DNA from: Vespa crabro
Taxonomy: Eukaryota; Arthropoda; Insecta; Hymenoptera; Vespidae
Assembly (NCBI RefSeq): GCF_910589235.1
Contig: NC_060968.1
Span: 558,001 to 622,000, forward strand
DNA length: 64,000 nt
Direction of reading: 5' to 3'
The stretch's first letter is position 1. The number at the start of each line of letters is the position of its first letter. Positions 1 through 14,800 of this stretch are shown one piece after another. Under the pieces are notes generated by a model. It had not been told where the DNA came from and made no database searches. It saw only the letters and a list, made by a program, of their open reading frames with translations. The translations under genes were made by a program, and so were the position numbers.

Positions 1-3000
1 AATGCGATTTACGGACTAGGAAATATTACGACTATTCGTGGTAATATTATAAGAGTGCCCCTCGAACCAATGCAATTGTCGGACTTGGATCTATTCGGGC
101 TAGTTGAGAGAAAGTTATGCATGGAACTTGTCAATCATAACGACTTTAAAATACCACGACTAATCGCGGCAGAGTTATGCGAGAGTTATGAGAGTTATGC
201 ATGTGAACTAATGAGACTGTTGGGCATGGAAAGATTCCGATTAGTCGAGGGAAAGCTATGCGAGTACCTTGTGAACCGAAGCTACTGAAGAAATTGTAAA
301 TAGTTCGACTAGTCGAGGAAATGTAATAAGAGTGCCACACGAACCAATGGTACAGTCTGCCTTCTAAACATTCCGACTAGGTGGGATGGTTATGCGAGTG
401 CCTCTCGCACCCAATGCGTCTGTTAGGCACACAACTTGCCGACTAGTCGAGGGAAATTTATGCGATTGCATCATGAATCAATGCGACAGACTGACTATGA
501 AATATTCGGACTAATCGAAAGAAAGTCATGCTAGTGTCTCTCAAAACATTGCGCCTGACGGAGCTAGATATATTCCAACCAGTAGTAGGAATGTCATAAG
601 AGTGCCTTTTGATCCAGTGGATCTGTCCGTGTTAGAAATGTTCCAACTAGACGAGGGAATGTTGTGCGAGTACCTTTCCAACCAATGCGAATGACTGATT
701 TGAAAATATTCCGACTAATCGAGATAAAGTAATTCGATGTACTTTCAAGACAATGCGACTGTCGGACCTAAATATATTACAAATATTCAAGGGAAAATAT
801 TGTGTTTATCTCGGGCAAATGTGACCGTCGGATATGGAAATATACCGACTAGTCAAGGGAAAACTATGCTAATGCTTGTGAACTATTGCAACTATTGTAC
901 TTGGTAATACTCAGACTAATAGAGGGAAAGTAGTGCGAGTGTCTCTCAGAGCACTGCAATAGTCGGATCTAGAAATATTAGTATTAATTGAGAGAAAATT
1001 GTGTGAGAGCCTCACTAACTAATTCGACTGTCGGAATTGTGCATATTGCGACCGGTCGAGAGAAGTTATGCGAGTGTCTCCGAAAACAACACGACTGTAG
1101 ATCCTAGTAATATTCCGAATAATCGTGGGAAGGTTATGCTAATGCATCCCAAAACATTGTGACTGTCGAACCTAAAAGTATTCCAACTATTCGAAGGAAA
1201 TTTATGATATATCCCCTCGAACCAATGCGATAAGTGGAACCAGAAATAGTACCACTAGTCGAGGGAAATATGTGCGAGATTCTCACCAACCAAAGAGACT
1301 GAAAGACCAAGATATATTCCGACTAGTCGTGGGAAAGTTGTGCGAATGCCTCTCACCCTAATGCGACTGTCGAAATTGGAAAAATTCCAACTAGTCTATG
1401 GAAGGTTGTGCGAGTACATCTCGGACCAATGCGACTATTGCACTTAGAAATGGTCCTACTAGTTTATGGAAAATTATGATAGGGCCTCTTGAAAGCGAAA
1501 GTCGGTCCTAGAAATATTACACCTAGTCGAGGGAAAGTTATGTGATAGTCCCTTGAGCCAATGAAACTTTCGCTTTTGGAAATATTCTGTCTAAGGAAAG
1601 ATATGCGAGTTCCTCAGGAATCAATGCGACTGTCTGACTTCAAAACATTGCAACTAAACGAGAGAAAGTTATACGAGTGCTTCTCTAACCAGTGCATTTT
1701 TAGGACTTGGTAATATTCCGTCTACTCGAGGGAAAGTTACTCGAGTGACTTGTGAACTAATGCGACTATCGCAGTCGGATATATTCCAACAAGTCGAGGA
1801 AAAGTTATGCGAGTGTCACTCGAATCAAAACGAATATAGGACTTAGAAATAATCATTCTACTCAAGGGAAAGTCATGCTAGTGGCTAGTGAACCAATGCG
1901 ATTAACGGTCTTGGAAATTTTCCGACAGTTCGAGGGAATGTTATGCGAGTGTCTCTCGATCCAATGAGACTGTTAGAAGTGGAAATATTCCAACTGGTCG
2001 AGGGAGACTTAGGCGATAGCCAATCGAACCACAGCCACTATGGGATTTGGAAATATTCCGACTAGTCGATGGAAAGTAATGCGAGTATCTTGTGAACCAC
2101 TGCGACAGTCTGACGTTGAAATGTCCCGACTAGTCCAGGGAAATTTATACTAGGGACTTGTGAACTAATGCGATTGACAGGCATGGAAATTTTCCTTCCA
2201 GTTGAGGGTATGTTACGCAAGTAACTTATGGACCAATACGATTGATGAACTAGTAAATATTCCGACTAGTCGCGGGAAAGTTATACGAGTGACTCTGCAA
2301 CCAATCCGGCAGTCGGACTTGGAAATATTCCGACTAGTCGAGGAAAGGTTATGCGAATGCCTCTCGAGACAATGCAGCTGTCGGACTTGGAAATATTCCG
2401 ATTAGTCGGGAAAAAATTATGCGAGTACTTCTCTAACCAATGCGACTGTCGGACTTAGCAATATTCATTCAAGTCGAGGGAAAATGACGTGAGTACCTCT
2501 CAATGCAATGCCACTGTCGGACATAGAAATAATCCGACTACACGAAGAAATTTATCCAGATGTCTTTTGAACCGATGCAACTGTCAGACTTGAAAATTTT
2601 CCGACTTGTTGAGGTAAATTTATTTATGTGAAACAATACAACTATTGGTCTTGGAAATTTTCCAAATAGTCGAGATAAATTTGAGATGGTGCCACTCGTA
2701 CCAATGCGACGTTCAAACACAGAAACATACATACTTGTCGTTGGAAAGTTATGCGAGCCCCTTTCTAACCAAAGCGACTGTCGGACTTGGAATTATTCCG
2801 ACTAATCAAGAGAATGTTATACGCGTTCCACTCGAACCAATGCGACTATCGGACTTGATAATATTCCCTGTAGTCGACGGAAATTTATGCGAGTGCCTCT
2901 AAAACTTATACGACTGTTGGGCTTACAAGTATTCCGACCTTGTCGATGAAAAGATATGCGACAGCCTCTCGAAACAATGCGGTAGCCACTCTTGGAAATA

Positions 3001-6000
3001 TTTCTAGTAGTCACGGGAAAATTACGCGTGTGACTTTTGAAGCAATGTGGTGCTCGGATATGAAAATATCCTGACTACTCGTGGGAAAGTAATGGGAATG
3101 ACTTATGAACTAATGCAGCTGAAGGACTTGTAAATTTCCCTACAATTCGTGGGAAAGTTATGCGATTGTCTTATGATTCAATGCAACAGTCGGACTTAGA
3201 AATATTCCCAAAAATCGAAATAATTTTATGCGAATTCCTCCATTACTAATTCTACTGTCGAACTAAGACGTATGACGACTAGTCGAGGGAAAGTTATTCG
3301 AGTGCTTCTGGACAAATACGGCAGGTATTCTTGGATATATTCCGACTAGTCGAATCAATGTTATTCGAATGCCTACCAAACCAAATTAACTGGCGGACTC
3401 AGAAATGTTTCCAGTATTCCAGGGAAAGTTATACGAGTAACTTGTGAACCTATGCGACAGTCAGGCTTGAAAATATTCCGATATGTCGGAGAAGTTATGC
3501 GAGTGGTTCTCGACCAACTGCGGCTGCCGGTCTTGGAAATATCCGGTCTAGTCGAGAAAATGTTATGCGAGCGTTTCTCGAAACTATGCGGCTGTCGGAC
3601 TTCATAATATTCTGACTAGTTAAGAGTATATTATGCGAGTGCCTCTCGGACCATTACGATTGTTGGACTTATAAATATCTCGTCTATTCGAGTGAAAGTT
3701 ATGCGATTGCCTCGCGAATCAATGCCGCTGTCGGATTTAAGAATATTCCGACTAGTCGATGGACTATTATGCGAGTGTCTCTCGAACCAATGCGGTCGTC
3801 GGACTTAGAAACATTCCGTCTAGTAGAGTAAAAGTTATGCATTTACCTCTCGAATCAATACGACTGTCGGGTAGGAAATATACCGACTAGTCGAGGAACA
3901 GTTATGCGAGTGACTTGTGAGTGTATGCGAATGACGTGCCTGGAAATATTACGACTAGAAGTGGGAAAGTTATACGACTTACTCTTGAACCAATGCGACT
4001 GCCGATTTTGGATGTATTCCGACTAGTAGAAGGAAAGTTATACGAGTGCCTCTGGAACAAATGCGGCTGTTGGACTTGGAAATATTCCGACAAGTCGAGG
4101 GAAAGTTATACGAGTGCCTCTCGGAACCATGCGACTGTGGGAGTAGGTACTACTCAGCCTATTCGTAGGAAAGTTGTGAGAGTGTCTTGAGAACCACTAC
4201 GACTGTCGAGCATGAATTAATTCTTACTAATCGAGGGAAAGTTATGCGAGTGACTTGTGAATAAAAGCGATTGTCGGTTCTGGAAATATTCCAACAAGTC
4301 GAGGGAAAGTTGTACGAGTGCCTCCTGATCCTATGCGGCAATAAGACTTGAAAATATCCCAGCTATTGGAGGGAATGTTAAGCGAGTGCCTCTCGAAACA
4401 ATGCGGTTATCGGACTTGGAAATCTTCCGACTGATCGAGGAAATATTATGGGAGTGCCTCACGAACCAATGCATCATTCAGAATTGCAAATATGCCGAAT
4501 AGTCTGGTGGAAGATATCCGAGTGCCAGCCGAAACCAAGCGACCATCTTGTTTGGGAATACTCCAAATAGACGAAGAAAGTTATTTAAGTGAATTGTGAA
4601 CCAATACAACTGTCGGTCTTGGATATTTTCCGACTAGACGAGAGAATTATGCGATTGCTTCACAAAACATTACGTCTGTCGGAATGGTAAATTTCTGGCT
4701 GGTCGAGCAATAATTATGCGAGTAACTTAGAAACCAATACGACGGTTGGACTTGGAAATATCCCGAATAGTCGAAGAGAACTTATGAGTGACTTGTGAAT
4801 CAATGTAACTGTCGGGCATAGAAATATTTCAACTAGTCGAAGGAAAGTTATGCGAGTGCTCATCCAAGCAATGCGACTCTCGGACGTGGAAATATTTCAA
4901 CAAGTTCAAGGCAACTTATGCGATTAACTTGTGAACAAATGTGGCTGTTGGTCTTGGAAATATTCTGACTAGTCGAGGAAAGTTATGCAACTGCCCCTCG
5001 AACCAAAACGGCGATTGGACTTGGAAATATTCCGATTAGACGAAGGAATGTTATGCGTGTGCCCATCAAACCAAAGTAACTGTTGTACTTGGAATTGTTC
5101 CAACTGAACGAATGAAAGTTATGCGAATAATTTGTGATCCAATGCGACTGTCGGGCGTGGAAATTTTCCAACTAATCACGGGAAAGTTATGCGAATGCTT
5201 ATCTAAACAATGCAACTATCGCACTTGGATATAATCCGACTAGATGAGAGAATGTTATGCGAGTTGCTTCTGAACCAATGCGACTCTCCGGCTAGAATGT
5301 ATTCCGATATATTTAATGGAATGGTATGCGAGGGCGTCTCGAATAAATGCGGCTGTCGTACTTGGAAACATTTCTACTAGACGACGGAATGTTATGCGAG
5401 CTACTCTTAAACAGCTGCGGCGGTTGGACTTGGAAATATTCTGACTGGTCGAGGGAAAGATATGTGAGTGACTCTTGAAACAATGCGGTTATCGGACTCG
5501 GAAATATTTCGTCTAGTCGAGGGAAAGTAGTGCGAGTGAGTTGTGAACCAATGCGACTGTCAGGCTTGGAAATATTGCGATTAATCGTGAGAAAGTCATG
5601 AAAGTGACTCTCGAGTCAATGCGACTTAGGGATTTCGATAAATCCCTTCTAGTCGAGGGAAATTAATACGAATAGCTTTTGAAACAATGCGTCGGTAAGA
5701 CTTGGAAATATCCCGTCTAGTCGAGGGAAAATTATGCAAGTAATTCTCAAATTAACTCGAATGTCGCATTTGTTCATATTCCGACTAGTCGAGAGAATTT
5801 TATGCGAGTGCCTCTTGAAACTTTGCATCTGCCGGATCAGGAAATATTCGGCCTAATAGAGGGAAGGCTATTCGAATGAATTTCGAACGAATGCGAATGT
5901 CGGACATAGAAATACTCCAGCTAGACGAAGGAGTTATGCGAGCGTCATATGAAACACTGCAACTATCGGAATTAGAAATATTCCGAGTAATCGTGGGAAC

Positions 6001-9000
6001 TTCATGCGAGTGCTTTTCAAACCAATTCGGCCATCGGACTTGGCAATATCCGAGTAAGGAGAAAGCTATGCGAGTGACTTGTGAATCAATGCGACTGTCG
6101 TGCTTGGAATTATTTAGACTATTCGAGGGAAAGTAATGCGAGTGACACTCGAACCAATGCGGTTGTCGGATTTGAAAGAATTCAGACCAGTCGAGGTAAA
6201 ATTATACGAGTGATTCTGGAACTGAAGCGGCTGTCTGACTTGTAAACATTCCTACTAGTCGAAGATAATTATGCGATTGCCTCTCGAAACAAAGCGACTG
6301 TAGGACTTGGAAATATAACGACTTGTCAAGGAAAACTTATGCGATTGACTTGTGACCCAATGCGAATATCAGGCTTGGAAATATTCCGTCTGGTCGAGGG
6401 ATAGTTATGCGAGTGACTTGAAAACCAAAGCGACTATCGGAATTGGAAATATTCCGACTAGTCGTATGCTATGCAAATGCCTCCCGAACCAATGAGGCCG
6501 TCGGACTTGGAAATATCACGACTAGTCAAGGAAAAGTTATGCGAGTGACCCTCTAACCAATGCGACTGCAGGAAATAGAAATATACCGTCTAATCGAGGA
6601 AATGTTATGCTAGAACTACACGAAAAAATGCGGCTTTTGAACTTGAATATATCCAAACTATTCGAGGGAGACTTGTGCGAGTGACTATTGAGTCAATGCG
6701 ACTGTCTGTCTTGGTAATAAGTCGACTAGTCGAGGAAATGTTATGAGAGGGCATCATGAACCAATGCAGCTCTAGGTCTTGTAAATATTCTGATTAGACT
6801 AAGGATAGTTATACGGGTGACTTGTGAAACAAAGCGACGGTCGGAACTGGAAATATAGCAAATTGTCGAGGGAAACTTATGCGAGTGATATGCGAAACAA
6901 TACGCCTGTCGGACTTGGAAATATTCCGACTAGTTGAATGAACGTTTTGCGAGTGCCAAACGAATTAAAGCGAATGCCAGATTTGAAAATATTCCGACTA
7001 GTCGAGGGAAACTTTTGCGTGTTACTTCTGAACCAAAGCGACTGTCGGAATTTTAAATATTGCAAGTTGTCGAGAAAAAGTCATACAAGTGACTCTAGAA
7101 CAAAAGCGGCAGTCGGACTTGGAAGTATTCCGACACGTCAAAGGGAAACTATGCGAGTGCCCCTCGAACCAATGCGTCTGTCGGACATGGAAATATTCCG
7201 ACTAGTCGAAGGAATGTTGTGCGAGTACCTCTCGAACAAACGCGACTGACTGACTCGGAAATATTCCGACTAGTCGGGGGAAAGTTACGCGAGGCACTAT
7301 CAAAACAATGCGACTTTCGGACCTAGATATATTTCAGTCGGGGAAAATTATACGAGTGTCCCTTGGAACATTGCGAATGTCAGACCTCTATATATTTTAA
7401 GTAGATGAGGGAGAGTTATGAGAGTTCTTTTCGATCCAATGCGAAAAACAAACTTGGAAACATTCCTACTAATCGAGTGAAAGTTATCTGTATGCTTTTC
7501 TAACCAATCCGACTGTTTAACTTGGAATTATTCCGATTAGTTGTGGGAAAGTTATTCGATTTCCTTTCAAAACAATGCGACTATCGGACTTGGTAATACT
7601 CCGACTAATAGAGGGAAAGTTGTGCGAATGTCTCTCAAAGCACTGCGACAACCGGACCTAGAAATATTACCATTAGTCGAGGGAAAATTTTGCGAGATCC
7701 TCACCAACCAATTTGACTGTCAGAATAGTACATATTGTGACTGGTCGAGAGAAGTTATGAGAGTGTCTCCCAAAACAATGCGAATGTCGAACCCAGAAAT
7801 ATTTCGACTAGTCGAGAGAAAGTTATGCGATTGTCTCTGAAACAACCGCGACTTTCGTATTTGGAAACATTCCGACAAGTCGAGTGGATTTTTTACGATT
7901 ACTGTCGCACTTGAAACATTCCGACTAGTAGAAAAGTTATGCGATTGCCTACGAACGAATGCGAAACTCTGAATTGCAATTATTCCCAATAGTCGAGGGA
8001 AAGTCTTGTTACTGCAAACCAAAACATTGCGACTGTCGAATCTAATAATATTCTAACTAATCGAGAGAAATTTATGATAGGGTCTCGAACCAATGCGACA
8101 ATCACATTTGAAAATATATCGACTAGTCGAGGAAAAGTTATGCGAATTATTTGTTAACCAATGTGACTTTGGGAGTTGGAAGTATTCCGACTATTCGAGG
8201 GAAAGATATGCGAGTTCGTCTCGAACCAATGTGAATGCTGGACCTAGAAATATTCCGACTGGTATTGGAAAAGTTAAGAGAGTGCATCTAAATCAAATGC
8301 GATTATTGTAATTATCAATATTTCATCTAGTAGAAGAAATGTTAAGTGCGTGACTTGCAAACATATGGGACTGTTGAACTTAGAAATATTCCAACTAGTC
8401 AAGGTAAAGTTATGCGATTGCCACTCGAACCAATGCGACAGTCGTACTTGGAAATATACCAACGAGTCGAGAAAGCTATGCGCATGACTAGGGAACCAAT
8501 GCATCTTTGAGACTTGGAAATATTCCGACAAGTCGAGAGAAAGTAATGCGAGTGACTTGTGATCCAATGCGACTGTCGGACTTTGAAATATTCTGACTTC
8601 TCGAAGGAAAGTTATGCGAGTGAAGTTTGAACCAATACGACTGTCGGACTTAAAAATATTCCGACTACACGAAATAAAGTTATGCGCATCTCTCTTGATC
8701 CAATGCGACTATCGGACTCGGAAATAATCTGACAAGAAAAGTGAATATTTAGAGAGTGCATCCCGAACCATTGCAACTGTCGGACTTGGAAATAATCCGA
8801 CTAGACGGGGGAAAGTAATGCGATTTTCTCTGGAGCCAATGAGGATGTTGTACTTGGAAAAATTCCAACATGTCTGGAAAAATTTTTGAGAGTTCCTCTC
8901 GACCCAATACGGCTGCCGGACTCGGAAATATTCTGACATGTCGAGAGTAATATTTGCAAATGACACGCGAACCATTATGGCTGCCGGACTTGGAAGTATT

Positions 9001-9447
9001 CCGAATTGTCGTGGGAATTTATGCGATTTCCTCTAGAACCAATGTGGCTGTCGGAAATGGAAATAGTCTGTCTGGTCGAGAGAAAGTTATGCGAATGCCT
9101 CTGGAAACAACGGTTGTCGGACTTGGAAATATCGCGACTAGTAAAGAGAGATCTATGAGAGTGAATCAATGCGACAATCGGACTAGAAAATATACCGACT
9201 AGTTGAGGGAAAAATATGCAAGTGCCTTTGGATCCAATGCGGCTGATGGACATTGTAATATTCGAACTAGTTGGAAGAAAGTTATGTATGTGCCTCTCGA
9301 ACCAATGCGGCTATCGGATTGGAACATATTCCGACTAATCCAAGAGAAGTTATACGTGAGCCACAAGGGCCAATACGACTGTCGGAAATGGAAATAATCC
9401 GACTAGTCTAGGGAAACCAATGCGAGTACAACAAGAACCAAAGCGAC
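1..9447. repeat. Degenerate 68-bp tandem satellite, block 1
   Basis: The whole stretch is head-to-tail copies of a unit of about 68 bp, roughly 138 copies. Recurrent sub-motifs in order are GACTAGTCGAGGGAAAGTTA, TGCGAGTGCCTCTCGAACC, AATGCGACTGTCGG and ACTTGGAAATATTCC. A unit near 7200 counted base by base gives exactly 68. Units differ from the consensus at many positions and some are a few bases longer or shorter, so the array is old and not recently homogenised. Many short open frames occur on both strands because the unit has few stop triplets; the repeating peptides they encode (such as MRLSDLEIFRLVEGKLCE) are by-products of the repeat. No gene is called here. A pericentromeric or other heterochromatic location is inference. 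Confidence 0.95.
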
Positions 9448-11814
9448 CACAGGGGTCGATTGTTATAGATCTAACATGGGGCACACCTGCAGCTGGAGTC
9501 TACCTTTCGAACTGGAGGGTGGATGAGGCTTAGTCCCTGTCGGACCACCCATATGTTAGATTTAGTTATAGTCACGAGGCCACAGGGATCCGAAATTCTC
9601 GCCCACAACATAAAAAGCCACTTCGTTTGAAGTTTAACTTCCTGGATGAGGACTACTTGGTTGCGATCCTCATTTCAAGGGAGTGGTCGGGTGGATCAAT
9701 GTGCGGGGGAATACGGCCAGAGCGGACTGTGGAGATAAACTGGTGAAATGGGCACAGTCTACACTAAAACTAGCGTGCGACATGGTCATGTCTCGCGTGA
9801 GGGGACAAACCCGCGGTAGTAAAAGTACGTTACTGGTCGGATGAATTAACAAACCTTAGGGCCGTTGCGATGACCACAATAAGGAAACTTTCCAGAGCTA
9901 GGAAAAAGAAGAACATGGAGGCAATAGTGCGGTGCATGGACGTCCAAAGGGACGCAGGGAGGGCACTGACCAGGGCCATAAAGGAAGCCAATAAGAACTC
10001 TTCCTAGGAGGACCGGAAACTGATGAGCGGCAGGAACCTGCACTCACAGAGGTGAATATCTTTGCCGAGGAGGTCTTGGCTGCCGCCAGGAAAGGAAACG
10101 GAAGGAAGGCTCCTGGATTGGATGGAATACCGGGTGTGGTTGTGCGTGCTGCGTTGACACACTGTCATCGGGATGGAACCTGTCTCAGACTATTATGAAC
10201 GCTGAGCGAGACTTGGACGTCTTGGCGGAGGAGATCGAGGGATTGTGTCTTAAAGTGGAGCCGCAAAAGACGGAGTCATCCCTGCCTCTGCCTTCTGAAA
10301 GCTCAGAAATGTCTCTCCCCATAAGATTTACCTTAGAGGGGTGTGCGTAGAAATTATAACCAACGTTAAATATCTTGGCATAGTAATAGATTCAAGAATG
10401 TCGTTCAGGCTCCACTTCGAAGCCCTAATCCCTTAAACGGAGGGTATCCTTCGGTCCCTTAGGAGGCTCCTTCCGAACCTTCATGGATCGGTGGAGAAGA
10501 AGCGACGCCTCTACAACGGCGTGATCCACTCGGTGCTCCTTTATGTGGCGTCGGTGTAGTGGCTCGCCGTCGTGGAGGACATGAGGATCGGGCGGGCTGT
10601 TCCGAGACTTCAGAGGAAGGTGGCGTTCCGAATTTGTTGTACCCATAGAACGGTCTCCTTCCACGCGGTAATGATGATTTCGGAGATTATCCCTCTCACT
10701 TATCTGGTACTCCGGCTTGCGGAGATGTATGCGGCTGTTAGAGACACGGAGGAACCAGTTCCCCCGTGTACTAAGGCTGTATTGGATGCTCTTGCCAGAT
10801 GGAGGGCAATAGAAGCGTGGAAGTCTGAGGAACTTGGAATCGTAGGAGTACTAGCAGCAACGAGAGTGCGCGCAAGGGCGGCTATTGCCGAATGGTTAGC
10901 TGAGTGGATTGAGAGGCCGCTCTCTATCGGAACGACATTTCACACCACACATCTGATGACAGGCCATGACTTTCTCGGTGTACCTAAATAAGATATGGAA
11001 GATTTTCTCCCCACATTGTTTCTACTGCGGGGGTAGTGAGGATACGTCGGAGCACACCCCGGTCGACTACCCGGCGTGGACAGATGCCAGAAATGAGCTC
11101 ATCTATGCGATGGGGTAGGGCAGCTAACCCTTCCCGTGATAGTCAGGGTCTCCCTAATTGTCCCGGGTGGATGGACGGCCTTCCAGACCTTCGCAGGACA
11201 GGTCATGCATGCAAACGAGGACGCTGAGGGACGCAGGGAACGGACGCAAGAAGAAGGATGTATAAGTTAGCGTGCGGGTGTGTTTGTGGACAGGAGTGCG
11301 AACGATAGGCCGCATAGGAGAGTAGATCCTGTGCGGCCTCCTCGGGCAAGTCTCCGAGCGGCTCAAGCGGCGCCTGGCTCACGCCTCGCTTCCTTCTATG
11401 TATGAATGTGTGTATATATGCAGTGCGTGTATACGAGCGTGAATGGGCCTGGCCAGAGCATCATGGGGTGGGGATCAGGCCATAGTTAGGGAGTAATTGC
11501 GTCTCCTCTGGCTCGTGGGCTTCTGTCGAGTGTGCCGTATTAGTTTGAATGGAAATGAGTGAATGAGAGCAAGACGAATACCGGACTGACTAACCAAGGA
11601 GAGGTACTGGGCGAATTTGTAATACGCTAATGTGCGATTCCGCTCAACCTCACTCTCCTCAGCGTGTTAGTAATAAGGATCGGGAGGTTATTTAGTCGGT
11701 AGACGATCCGAACCTGAGAGTATTCTCAGGCGGGTTGAATTCGACACTCCCTGAATACCAAGCTCAGGGGGCCTATGAAGGTTTTTCCTCCTGACGCAAC
11801 AAAAAAAAAGAAAA
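9448..11814 (+). mobile_element. Decayed R1-like non-LTR retrotransposon inside the satellite
   Basis: A GC-rich block interrupts the 68-bp satellite. It starts in the endonuclease C-terminus (DLTWGTPAA, then SNWRVDEAL), continues into the linker and reverse transcriptase, and ends with an RT C-terminal region, a 3' UTR and an A-rich tail at about 11800-11814. The 5' end is truncated. The satellite resumes at 11815. About 23 bp on the left (9425-9447) aligns with about 23 bp on the right (from 11815) with about 7 mismatches. That would fit an old target-site duplication but also simple satellite register. The 3' UTR carries TTTAGTCGGTAG near 11692, a string also present in the 3' UTR of LINE copy A at about 20622. 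This supports an R1-clade relationship. Confidence 0.85.
9455..11375 (+). pseudogene. Broken R1-clade ORF2 (endonuclease end, RT pieces, C-terminal region)
   Basis: Encodes remains of the endonuclease/reverse transcriptase polyprotein of a non-LTR retrotransposon. Visible in order: endonuclease C-terminus (about 9455-9570); a basic linker (about 9830-10010, with RKLSRARKKK); the start of RT (about 10080-10150, GRKAPGLDGIPGVVVRAA); then a jump at about 10160-10200 that removes the RT palm, including the catalytic YADD region. Next come the RT thumb (about 10200-10440, ending in SLRRLLPNL-like sequence) and the best-preserved piece, a 139-codon open frame at 10572-10991 with VPRLQRKVAFRICCTHRTVS. 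Last is a Cys/His region (CFYCGGSEDTSEHT, about 11020-11060). Stops and frameshifts separate the pieces, so it is non-functional. Confidence 0.8.
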
Positions 11815-14800
11815 AGTGCCAATCGAACCAATGCGGCTGTCGGACTGAGAAATATTCTCATTTGCTGAGGGAAACTTATGTGAATAAAACTCAAACTAAA
11901 GCGATTTTCGAATTTGGAAAGTTTCTAGCTTTCGAGGGAGAGTAATGCGAGTGAATAGTAAACCAATTCGACTGTCGGGCTTGAAAATATTCCGACTAGT
12001 CAGCGAAAACTATGCTATTGCCTCTCAAACAAATGCGGCTACTAAACATGGAAATATTCCGACTAGTCGGGTGAAAGTTATGCGAGTGCCACTAGATACT
12101 AAGCGACTGCCAATCTTGGTAATACTCCGACTAGTCGAACGAAAGTAATGCGAGTCATTTGTGAACTAATGCGATTGTCGAGCTTGGAAATATTTCGTAT
12201 AGTCCACAGAATGTAGTGCGATGTCTCACAAACCAATGCGACGGTCGGACTTATAGAAATCCCGACTAGTCGAATGAAACTTATGCGAGTGTCTCTCGAG
12301 CCAATGCGACTGTCGGTCTTGGATATATTCCAATTAGTCGGGGTAAAGTTATGCGAGTGCCTATCGATCCTATACGGTTATTGAACTTTGAAATATCCCG
12401 AAAAGTCAAGGGAAAATTAGGCGAGTGTTTCTCAAACCAATGCTGCTATCCAACTTGGAAATATTTCGATTAGTCGAGGGAAAGTTATGCCAGTTATTTT
12501 GGAACCAATGCGACGGTCGTTCTTGGAAGTATACCTTCAAGTCGTTGAAATTTATGCCAGTCTCTCTCGAACAAATGCGATGTCAGAATAGGAAATATTC
12601 CGACTATTCGAGGGAAAGTTATGCGAGTTATTCTGGAAACAATGCGAAGGTCAGTCTTGGAAATATGGCGATTAGATGTTGAATATTTATGCAAGTGTTT
12701 TTCGACCCAATGGAGCTGACGGACTTGGAAATATTACTACTAGACGAGGAAAAGTTATGCAATAGAGTTTAGAACCCATGCGTCTGTCTAACTTGGAAAT
12801 AGTGCGACTAGTCGAGGGAATGATATTCGATTGATTTGAGAACAAAGGCGACTGCCGTAATTGAGTACATTCCCACTGGTCAAGGGAATGTTATGCGAGT
12901 GCCTCTCGAACCAATACGGATGTCGGACTTGGAAATATTCCGACTGGTCGAAGGAAAGTTATGCGATTGATTTTAGAACTAATGCCACGGTCGGAATTGG
13001 AAATATTCTCATTAGTCGGAGAATTTTGTGCGAGTATCTTACGAACAAATACAGCTATCGGTATTGGAAATATTCCGAAATAGTCGAGAGAAAGTTATGC
13101 GAGATATTCTGAAACAATGCGAAGGTCGGTTTTGGAAATATCCCGATTAGTCTTTGGAAATTTATTCAAGTATTTCTCGAATCAATGCTGTTGTCGGTCT
13201 TCTAAATATTATTACTAGTCGAGGAAGAGTTATGCAAGTGATTCTAGAACTTATTGCGAAAGTCGTGCATCGGAATATTCCGTCTATTCCGGGAAAGTTT
13301 TGCCTCTCGAATAAATGCGTCTGTCGGACTTGGAAAGAATCCTACTAATCGTGGGAAAGTTATGCGAGTGTCTCCCGAACGAATGCAGCAATCGGACCTG
13401 GAAATATTCCGACTAGTCGAAGGAATGTTATCCGAGTCATATTGGCACCAATTCGACGATCGGAATTGGAAATATCCCAATTAGTCGAGAGAAATTAATA
13501 CAAGTGATCCTCGAGCTAATGCAGATGTACTTGGAAATATGTCGACTCGTCGAGGGAAAATTATGGGAGTGCTTATCGAACAAATGCGATTGTCGGTATT
13601 GAAAACTTTCCGACTAGTCGAGGGAAAGTTATGCGAGAGCTTAGCGAACCAATGCGGCTGTCGTACTTGGCAATATTACAACTAGTCGAGTGAAAGTTAT
13701 ATGAGTGGGGCATGATAAATTACGACTCTCGGAATTAGAAATATTCCGACTTGTCAAAGGAAACTTATGAGACTGCTACTCGAACCAAAGCGACTGGCGG
13801 ATTTGGAGCCATTCCGACTAGTAGGCAAAAGTTTTGCGAGTGACTCTTGAACAAATGCCGTTGATGGATTTGGTAATATTCCAACTAGTCGGGAAAAGTT
13901 ATGCGAGTGACTAGTAAACCAATGCGACTGTCGGGCTTGGAGGTATTCCGACTAGTCGAGGGAAAGTTATGCGATTGATTTTCGAACTAATGCAGCTATC
14001 GGACTTGGAAATACTACTACTTATCTGAAGAAATTTACGCGAGTGCCTCTTGAAGCAATGTGGTTGTTGGACTTTCAAATATACTGACTCGTCAAGGGAA
14101 ATTTATGCGAGCATCTATCGAACCAATGCAGCTATCGGACATGGAAAAATTCCTACTAGTCGAGTGATAGTTACGCAAGTTATTTTGGAACAAATGTGAC
14201 GGTCGATCTAGGAAATATCCCGATTAGTCGAGGGAAAGATATGCGAGTGATTCTGGAACTAATGCAGCAATCGGACTTGGAAATATTCCGAATAGTCGAG
14301 AGAAGGTTATGCAAGTGCCTCTCGAAACATTACGACTCTTGGAGTTAAAAATATTCCGACTAGTCAACGCTAACTTACGCTTTCGTCACTCGAACCAAAG
14401 CGCTTAGCGGACAGGAAACCATTCCGACCAGTCGGTGGAAGCCCTGCGAGTGACTTGTGAACCAAAGCGACTGACGTAATTGGAAGTATTCCGAATAGTC
14501 GACGGAAAGTTACTGAAGTTGATATAGAACGATTATGACGGTTGTTTTTGAAAATATCCCGACTAATCGACGGATAGATATGCGAGTGCTTCTCGGACAA
14601 ATACGGCTATTGGACATGGAAATATTCCGATTAGTCGGGAAAGTTATGAGGGGGCCTCTCGTACCAAAGTAGCTATGGAATTTGGAAATATTCCGACTAG
14701 TCGAGGGAAAGTTTTGCGAGAGCCGCTCGAAACCATGCGTCTGTCAGGCTTGGAAATATTCCAATTAGTCAAGAGAAAGTTATGAGAATGCCTCTCGAAC

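Noticed and set aside
1..9447. CENP-B-box-like motif in the satellite unit
   Set aside because: No sub-motif of the unit fits the CENP-B box consensus well enough.
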